Origin: Hemerocallis citrina
Taxonomy: Eukaryota; Streptophyta; Magnoliopsida; Asparagales; Asphodelaceae
Reading direction: 5' to 3'
Length of the DNA stretch: 64,000 bases
NCBI GenBank assembly: GCA_017893485.1
Contig: CM030364.1
Span: 42,402,109 to 42,466,108 of the forward strand
The notes beneath the pieces were generated by a model, which worked only from the letters and a program-made list of their open reading frames with translations, was not told where the DNA came from and made no database searches. Below, piece by piece: positions 56,980 to 64,000 of this stretch (positions are counted from its first letter, which is position 1; each line of letters opens with the position of its first letter). The position numbers and the translations under genes are program-made.

Positions 56980-58861
56980 CTGTCTCGGTATGACATCAGG
57001 GTCTTCTACATTTGTTTCCTTAAAATGATGTGCAACTTTTTCCTGAAGTTTTGAGAGTTGCGTCTCAAGAAATTGTATTTTCTCATCTCTAGGATCAGGC
57101 TGTGTAGATGACGAAGTACGGGATCGAGAGGGTGTGGGTCCTAATTCCTTCCCACGCACTCGACCATGGCGATCTGGGCCCATTTTTTCGACCAAGGTTT
57201 GGTGCTGAAGTTGCACTATATCAATGGGTGTTGTGGGGGAGATGTCGGCAACTGCGGATGAGAGTTCGGCGTATCTCGTTCTAGCAGTGGTCTGTAAAAA
57301 ACATATTGTAAAAATATGTGATATATTATTTATTTATTAAAAATCAAATAAACCCATTTAAAATATTTAACTATTACCTAAATCATCGCTGCCTTTGAAG
57401 ATGCAAACACGCCTTGTGAGTTCATGTGGGTGGTGCCGAAGAGAAAATTTTGCCGTACTACCCCACTTTTTGAAAATATTTAGCGCTCTGCCACACTTCC
57501 CAAAACAATTAGCGATATGCCATTGTTTAGGACATGTCAGCAAGAAACGTTATTGAAAAAAACAGCATAGGTTATTTCGATGCTGTTCTTCCCAATAACG
57601 GCATCTGTTTGAAAAAAAAATGTCGTGCCATTATTTGGAATAACGGCATAGGTTGTTTTGTTTTTCGACAGCTTGTAGTCTCCACTTAGAAAAAAATTGC
57701 AAGTGTGAAAACCTTATAACAGATGCCGTTATTTCAAATAACGGCATTCTCAATACTGATGCCGTTATTTGGAATAACGGCATCAGTTATAAATTTTTTT
57801 TATAAAAAAGTAACTTATTATTCATCCTCTCTGACGAATAAGTTAAAAAAAAAAATTATAACTAATGCCGTTATTCCAAATAACGGCATCAGTTATAATT
57901 TTTATTTTCATTTTTTTTTTAAACTTTTTATTCATTCTCTCTATTTCCAAACAACGGCACGAGTTCATATTTATAAATAACTGATGTCGTTATCTCCAAT
58001 AACGGGATCAGTCATTCGAATGCTGTTATTCAGGATAACGGCATTATTTATACGTTTTTTTCACACTTAGAACTTTTTAAAGTTAGAAGATTCACACCTG
58101 TAAGAGAAATATACTGATGTCGTTATTCCAAATAACGGCATGAAAAAAAAATGTAAAATAGATGCCGTTATTGGGAAGAACAGCATCGAAACAACCTATA
58201 CCGTTTTTCCCAATAACGTTTCTTGTTGACGTGTCTTAAACAAGGGCAAATCGCTAATTGTTTTGGGAAGTAGGGCAGAGCACTAAATATTTTCAAAAAG
58301 TAGGGCAGTAGGGCAAAATTTTCTGTCGAAGAAGTCCAAATCCCCGTACCGATCCCCACCTCCTTGCTCCACGTCCTATATATTAGAGAACGAAGGAAAA
58401 TATCAAAACATCGATAAATTATTTTATGACAAATGATATAAAAAATGCGACGTTTACCATTATTGCACGACGCCTTGTGAAGCTCATACCACCGGATGTG
58501 TGCAACATGTCCTGTTCCTGTCGGCTGGCACGACCTCTTTCAGCCCTTTTCTGTACAACTTGTAATTATTACTAACACAATTCGAATGGCTAATCAATAA
58601 TAAATGAACATAAATTAATATTTGCGATTACCTTCCCCTCCAGTGTACTCCAAAAATGACAACGGTATTCCCAATCTAAACGGACGACACCTGTCGGGAC
58701 AACTCTTATATTCTCGGCGATTGTCCGGTTCTCGTCGTAGTATGCCGCCTTCAATTCACACTTATAATCTCTCCACTTCTTGGACATAGATTTCTTTACC
58801 CAATCGGCATCAAGAATTGCCGGGTAATCAAATTTGCATTGGATATGAACAAGAGTCAAGG
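56980..58861 (-). pseudogene. En/Spm-type transposon protein (Transposase_24-like), split by a foldback element
   Basis: Minus-strand exons with GT-AG borders: 58861-58632 (LVHIQCKFDYPAILDADW, SKKWRDYKCELKAAYY, WEYRCHFWSTLEGK), 58550-58458 (KRAERGRASRQEQDM, TSGGMSFTRRRAIM), 58375-57378 (GGGDRYGDLDFF, foldback insertion, GTTHMNSQGVFASSKAAM) and 57291-56980 (GPDRHGRVRGKELGPTPSR then a coiled coil IQFLETQLSKLQEKV). The order matches plant Ptta/En/Spm proteins (PF03004), which bind element ends. The first exons lie to the right and were not identified. The foldback at 57443-58323 disrupts it. Confidence 0.75.
57443..58323. mobile_element. Mutator-like foldback MITE (881 bp) inside an exon
   Basis: The ends are GAAAATTTTGCCGTACTACC and, inverted, GAAAATTTTGCCCTACTGCC; the arms pair over about 200 bases. 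The flanks TGCCGAAGA (57434-57442) and TGTCGAAGA (58324-58332) are a 9-bp duplication with one change, as expected of Mutator-like elements. The centre is filled with palindromes of the type GCCGTTATTCCAAATAACGG. Confidence 0.85.
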
Positions 58862-59547
58862 CTATAGATTAGAAGTCTTCAAAACATTATTTTACCATAT
58901 GAAATAGCAAAAAAATTAACATAGCAGCATACGACATATGAGCAAATAACTAGATGCTCCCTAAATTCTACCATATAATTTTGTCAGATCTACAGTAAAG
59001 AAATCTTCAGAAAAGATAGATCAAGTTGTAACTAATTAAAGATCCCTTGTTATAAAACAAGGTCATATTGGTAAATAGTTTTGAAAGAAGACCATATCGG
59101 TAAATAATTTCAAAAAGCGGGTCACCAACGTATTAAACTGTGAAACTACTAGTCTATGTAAGGGTGTGGCTTAGGTCCCTTGTTACAGCTTAGAGATATG
59201 ACATAGATGACTTTAGATAAGCTAGTTTAAATCCATGATTTTATATTAGGCTACCAGATAGGATCGCGTAAAACACACATGAATGCGGAGTGTTGGAATC
59301 ATAATTAGACTACTATTATCAATAACAACTGAAGTACTAGTGGTGATGAGGTGATTGTGATGGTGGTAATAAATATAATACTGTTGGTGTTTTTTTTCCC
59401 TTCCTTAATTTCTTTGATATTATTATTTTGTTTCATCTTGGTTCAGTATTCTCTCTGTAATGAAATAGGTGGACATATTCCATTTTCACTATAAAGTTAT
59501 GATAGAATGGACCGTCCAATATTTTATATCATTTGAAATGAAGAAAT
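58862..59547. other. Unassigned AT-rich sequence left of Copia D
   Basis: It probably belongs to the CACTA interior (5' part of the minus-strand gene). No domain or terminus was found. Confidence 0.4.
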
Positions 59548-59889
59548 TGTAGGTCCCGCCACAAAAGAGCATGCACTCATGCATGCAACGTTTGGTGCAT
59601 GCTGATGCATGACAACGTTTGGTGCAAGCATGGTATCTTTTCCGAAGCATTGTGTCTTTTCCGAAGCATGGTGTCTCTTCGAAAGCATGGTGTCTCTTCC
59701 CCTCCTATAAATTCTCACTATTTTCTTCATTTGGAGATACACTCAACTGAAGAGAAAAATAGAGATTGATAGCCACAGAGAGCTTATAAAGTATTGAGAA
59801 TTTTTTGTAAATCTTTTGAGATTGAGAAATAATATTTGTGTTGTTTTCTTCTCAAATTTATCTCTGTTGTTTTTCTCACGATCCTAACA
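59548..59889 (+). repeat. 5' LTR of Copia D
   Basis: TGTAGGTCCCGCC...CCTAACA, 342 bp. Internally GAAGCATGGTGTCTCTTC-like units are repeated three to four times (59640-59700), just before the TATA box. Confidence 0.9.
59706..59712 (+). promoter_or_regulatory. TATA box of Copia D LTR
   Basis: TATAAAT in CCTCCTATAAATTCTCAC; about 180 bases of R/U5 follow. Confidence 0.6.
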
Positions 59890-59891
59890 AG

Positions 59892-59903
59892 TGGTATCAG
59901 AGC
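59892..59903 (+). other. PBS of Copia D
   Basis: TGGTATCAGAGC, an exact tRNA-iMet complement, two bases after the LTR. Confidence 0.92.
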
Positions 59904-59944
59904 GAGGTTGAATTGTTGAGTGCCAAAAGCCTTTGCAGATCAAG

Positions 59945-62900
59945 ATGTCGATGGAGGAATCAATATCATCATCATCATTTGGAGCCATGATCAAGCTTAC
60001 TGCCACCAACTATACACTTTGGAGACCTCGGATGGAAGATCTCCTAAGTTGTAAAGATCTCATTGATCCTATTGAGGAGAAGGGAGAGAGACCTGAAGCT
60101 ACCAATGAGGCGGACTGGAAGAAGATGAACAGGAAAACGATCGGTCAGATTCGACAGTGGATCGATCACAGTGTCTTCCATCATGTTGCCCAGGAGACGG
60201 ATGCTTTTGCCCTTTGGAAGAAGCTGGCGGATATATACCAGGCCAAGACAGCTCGAAATAAGGCCCTGCTGATGAGACGGTTGGTGAACCTGAAGCTACA
60301 GGGAGGAACTTCTGTAGCAGAACACACCAGCGAGTTTCAGAGCCTGGTGAATCAGCTATCTTCAGTGGAGTTACCACTTGAAGATGAGTTACAGGCACTT
60401 CTACTTCTCAGCTCTCTTCCAGACAGTTGGGAGACATTGGTGGTCTCCCTCAGCAACTCGGCTTCGACTGGCAATCTTACCATGTCTATGGTTAAGGATG
60501 CCCTATTCAATGAGGAAGCTCGGAGAAAGGACGTTGGCACAGAAGCACAAGCCTGCGTCACAGAAGTCCGTGGGAGACAGCGAGAGGAAGATTGAGGCAG
60601 GTGGAGAGGCAGGAGCCAAAGCAGAGGCAGATCGAGAGGCAAATCAAGTGATGGGAGGAGGCCTGCATACAACTGCCATCACTGTGGCAAACCAGGCCAC
60701 ATGAAAAGAAATTGTTGGAAGTTACAAAAGCAAGGCGGTCAGGGAAGGTCACAACCAAAGAAGGAAGGAGATGCATAAGTCACAGTACTAGAAGATGTGG
60801 CTCTTTGCTCTCATGAGGATGAGACATGCCTCCATGTGTCGAATCAGGGCGTAGAATGGGTGGTAAATACTGCAGCATCTTGCCATGCCACTCCTCGAAA
60901 GGACATCTTCACGACGTACAAAGCTGGGGACTTTGGCTCGGTGAGGATGGGCAATTCTAGCTTTGCTAAGATTGTCGGAATTGGTGACGTTCGGATGCAG
61001 ACTGATGCCGGGTGCACAATCACACTGCAGGATGTTCGCCATGTACCTGAACTTCGACAAAATCTTCTTTCGGTGAGAGCCCTAGATGAAAAGGGCTATG
61101 ATAACCGTTTTTGCAAAGGCTCGTGGAGGATGCTGAAAGGTGTAATGGTGATCGCTCGTGGACATCTCTGCAGCACTTTGTACAAGACTCATGTGAAGAT
61201 CAATGTGGAGAGTCTCAATATTGTTGAACATGAAGCTTCGCAGAAACTGTGGCACCAGAGACTCGGTCACATGAGTGAGAAAGGTTTATCAACCTTGATG
61301 AAGGAAAATCTTATCTCCATTACCAAGAATGCAGAGCTTCAACCTTGCAGCAGCTGTTTATTTGGCAAGCAGTGAAGAGTCTCTTTTAGTTCCTCTTCGA
61401 CAAGGAGATCAGAGTTGCTCAGTCTGATACATTCTGATGTTTGCAGTCCCATGGAGGTGGAGTCGCTAGGCGGTAACAAATACTTTCTGACATTTATTGA
61501 TGATGCTTCTCGGAAGGTGTGGGTGTATTTTCTGAAGACAAAAGATCAGGTCTTGGAAAGCTTCAAAACATTTCATGCCATGGTAGAGCGTGAAACGGGG
61601 AAGAAGCTGAAGTGCCTCCGCTCAGATAACGGAGGCGAGTATACATCCAGGAGTTTTGATGCCTATTGCAAGAGTCAGGGCATTCGGCACGAGAAGACGG
61701 TTCCACGTACCCCACAACACAATGGGGTAGCAGAAAGAATGAACCGAACAATCATGGAAAGAGTCAGAAGTATGCTCAGCACAGCAAAGCTGCCAAAGCC
61801 ATTTTGGGGAGAAGCTGTTCGCACCGCCTGCTACTTGATCAATCGTTCTCCATCAGTCCCGCTGAATTTCAACATCCCGGAGAAGAAATGGACCGGCAAA
61901 AACCCCTCCTACTCTCACCTGAGGACATTTGGATGTCTGGCTTATGCACATGTCTCAAAGGAGCTCAGGCAGAAGCTCGATGCGAGAACCACTCCATGCA
62001 TTTTCATAGGCTATGGAGACGAGGAGTTTGGATACAGGCTATGGGATCTAAAGACGAAGAAGCCCATCAGAAGTAGAGACGTGGTGTTCCATGAAAATCA
62101 GACATATGGGGACACTGAAAAGCCTACAATTGCTGAAAGTCCTGACAGTACTCAGGACTTTGTTCCAGATACAGTACCAGTACAAGCTGCCGCAGATGAT
62201 GATGTGTCTGATCAAGAACTAGAAGCAGAACCAGAGGAGGAGGAAGAAGGGATTGATGAGCCTGGGGAGCCGCAACCTTTCACAGCTGCAGAACCAGTAC
62301 AAGATAATGATACACCGCCTGAGACGAGTGAGCCTCAGCTACGTAGATCTGAAAGAGGCCATGTTCCGTCTACTAAATATCCAAAATCAGAGTACATTCT
62401 TCTTACTGATGAAGGGGAGCCAGAGAATTTCCAGGAAGCATTGTCTCATCCAGACAAAGACAACTGGCTGCACGCTATGTGGGATGAGATGGACTCTTTA
62501 GAGAAGAACCAAACCTACGATTTGGTTAAGCTTCCAGGAGGGAAGAAGGCACTAAAGAACAAGTGGGTATTCAAGCTAAAGAAAGATGGCAGCGGAAAGG
62601 TGGTGAAGCACAAAGCTCGGCTAGTGGTCAAAGGATTCCTTCAGAAGAAAGGCATCGATTTTGGTGAGATTTTTTCTCCAGTTGTAAAGATGACTTCAAT
62701 CCGAGTCATGCTCGGATTAGCAGCTAGCCTAGACTTGGAGCTTGAACAAATGGATGTGAAGACTGCATTTCTTCACGGTGATCTGCATGAAGAAATTTAC
62801 ATGGAGCAGCCAGAGGGATACGAGGTTCCAGGGAAAGAGAATCTCGTATGTAAGCTGAAGAAGAGTTTGTATGGCCTCAAGCAAGCACCAAGGCAATGGT

Positions 62901-63976
62901 ACAAGAAGTTTGATTCATTCATGGTGAGTCAATGCTACAAGAGGACTGCTGCAGATCAATGCGTCTACATTCAAAGGTCCCCTGATGGAAATTTCATTGC
63001 ACTGTTACTATATGTCGATGACATGTTGGTCGTCGGACAAGATGCAGTGAAGATCAGACAGCTGAAGATAGAACTCTCTAAGGTCTTTGATATGAAGGAC
63101 CTTGGGCCAGCTCAGCAGATTTTAGGTATGAACATCTCTCGAGACAGAAAGGCCCGAAGATTGTGGTTATCTCAAGAGAAATATGTTGAACGGGTGATCA
63201 AGCGATTCAACATGGAGGGTGCCAAGCCAGTTAGCATCCCACTGGCTAATCATTTCAAGTTGAGCAAGAGTTCGTGTCCCTCATCCAGCAAAGAGATCGA
63301 GGAAATGGAAGTTGTGCCTTATTCTTCAGCGGTTGGAAGTCTGATGTATGCAATGGTGTGTACGAGGCCGGATATTGCACATGCAGTGTGTGTGGCAAGC
63401 AGATTTCTCTCCAATCCAGGAAATGAGCATTGGGAGGCTGTTAAGTGGATTCTTAGGTATCTTAAGGGTACTTCAAAGATATGTTTGTGTTACGGGGGAG
63501 CTGATCCGGTTTTGGAAGGCTATACAGATGCAGATATGGCCGGAGATCTTGATGGTAGAAAATCGACTTCTGGTTTTATCTACACTTTTGCAGGGGGAGC
63601 TGTGTCATGGCAGTCAAGGTTGCAGAAGTGCGTTGCACTATCTACGACAGAAGCAGAGTACATTGCTGCCGCTGAAGCTGGCAAGGAGATGTTGTGGTTA
63701 AAGCGATTTCTACAAGAACTCGGGATCAAGCAGAATGACTACAAGGTACATTGTGACAGTCAGAGTGCTCTGGATTTGAGCAAGAATTCAATGTACCATT
63801 CCCGAACAAAACATATTGATATTCGCTATCACTGGATACGCGAGGTGATGGATCAACAATTGTTGAAACTGATGAAGATCCACACGAAGGAGAATCCAGC
63901 AGACATGTTGACAAAGATTGTGTCTCGGGAGAAACTAGAGTTATGCAGAGACATAACTGGAATGGATGAGAGATGA
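59945..63976 (+). pseudogene. Copia D gag-pol polyprotein, one frame with three stops
   Basis: ATG at 59945 (MSMEESISSSSFGAMIKL) to TGA 63974-63976, 1343 codons, with no frameshift. Gag: LWKKLADIYQAKTARNKALL and LLLLSSLPDSWETL. After TGA 60593-60595 come an RGR-rich stretch and the zinc knuckle CHHCGKPGHMKRNC; TAA 60776-60778 follows. Protease reads WVVNTAASCHATPRKD, so the catalytic Asp is Asn. Integrase: LWHQRLGHMSEKGLSTL, CSSCLFGKQ, TGA 61373-61375, then LRSDNGGEYTSRSFDAYCKS and TPQHNGVAERMNRTIMERV. RT: MDVKTAFLHGDLHEEIYM and LLLYVDDMLVVGQD. RNase H: EGYTDADMAGDLDGRKSTSG, ALSTTEAEYIAAAEAGKEM and VHCDSQSALDLSKN. The last 853 codons are open. Confidence 0.95.
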
Positions 63977-64000
63977 CGATTGGTGCAGATGTGGCGTGAG

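Larger units (their letters stand above)
53407..59547 (-). mobile_element. CACTA (En/Spm) element, left end and body
   Basis: CACTACAAACAAGAACC starts at 53407 after ATT (a 3-bp duplication in this group). It is followed by palindromic subterminal repeats. The minus-strand gene at 56980-58861 encodes an En/Spm-type Transposase_24 protein. No inverted CACTA terminus is visible before Copia D begins at 59548, so the right end either lies beyond the window or was lost. A malectin-domain exon, MITE 3 and a Mutator-like foldback lie inside. Boundaries to the right are uncertain. Confidence 0.7.
59548..64000 (+). mobile_element. Copia D: nearly intact Ty1/copia (TNT1/Tork-like) element, 3' end outside window
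   Basis: A 342-bp 5' LTR, PBS and a single reading frame for gag-pol. The 3' LTR lies beyond 64000. The gag-pol order and motifs (integrase HMSEKGL, protease TAASxHAT) fit the Tork/TNT1 group. GAAAT (59543-59547) would be the target-site duplication. Confidence 0.95.

Noticed and set aside
57520..58190. CRISPR-like or satellite array of ATGCCGTTATT units
   Set aside because: It is bounded by TIRs and a 9-bp duplication, so it is the interior of a foldback transposon.
59200..59547. Right CACTA terminus
   Set aside because: CTAGTG-like strings occur near 59337 but without the CCCCGGCGTTT subterminal motif or a matching TIR.

Overview
The window is a heterochromatin-like stretch of a flowering-plant nuclear genome, probably a eudicot. 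It is AT-rich and is built almost entirely from nested transposable elements: Ty1/copia, Ty3/gypsy (a chromovirus-like LTR and a Tat-lineage element), an L1-type LINE, hAT, CACTA, Mutator-like and other MITEs. I see no intact host gene and no tRNA, rRNA or CRISPR array. Host-derived sequence appears only as captured fragments, chiefly a five-exon piece of Midasin and one exon of a malectin-like receptor kinase.

Layout. 1-2743 is the 3' part of a long Gypsy-type LTR inserted in another LTR remnant (2744-3795). 3796-~5000 is a minus-strand LTR element whose single LTR (4235-4712) has a PBS on one side and a PPT on the other. 7135-10925 is a chromovirus-like Gypsy 5' LTR plus gag, cut off and joined to a truncated minus-strand Copia element (A, 10926-15425). 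15458-39279 is one hAT element with matching TIRs and a perfect 8-bp target-site duplication. It holds a dead BED/hAT transposase, a captured Midasin fragment with its introns, Copia B (18743-23279, TSD GATGG) and a 13.4-kb minus-strand Tat-lineage Gypsy (23758-37176, TSD GTTAG).

The hAT sits in the endonuclease part of a LINE that resumes at 39288. The LINE is then split by an 8.4-kb solo LTR (39551-47994, TSD TTCAG). That LTR contains a MITE which is itself split by Copia C (41412-46035, TSD GCTTA), and a second MITE in (TA)n/(CT)n microsatellite. LINE reverse transcriptase continues from 47995 to a poly(A) tail near 51195. From 53407 a CACTA element runs rightward. It has palindromic subterminal repeats, a captured malectin-domain exon and a minus-strand En/Spm-type protein gene whose exon is split by a Mutator-like foldback element. 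The window ends in Copia D (59548 to beyond 64000), the best-preserved element: one frame of 1343 codons with only three stops.

The most interesting structure is the Tat-lineage element. Between its pol and 3' LTR it carries, on the opposite strand, an intron-containing gene (26649-28808) and a separate coiled-coil exon (29064-29906), flanked by three families of tandem repeats with satellite-like architecture. The gene-capturing hAT and the MITEs lodged in microsatellites come next. The insertions can be ordered: LINE, then hAT and solo LTR, then Copia B, Tat and the first MITE, then Copia C.
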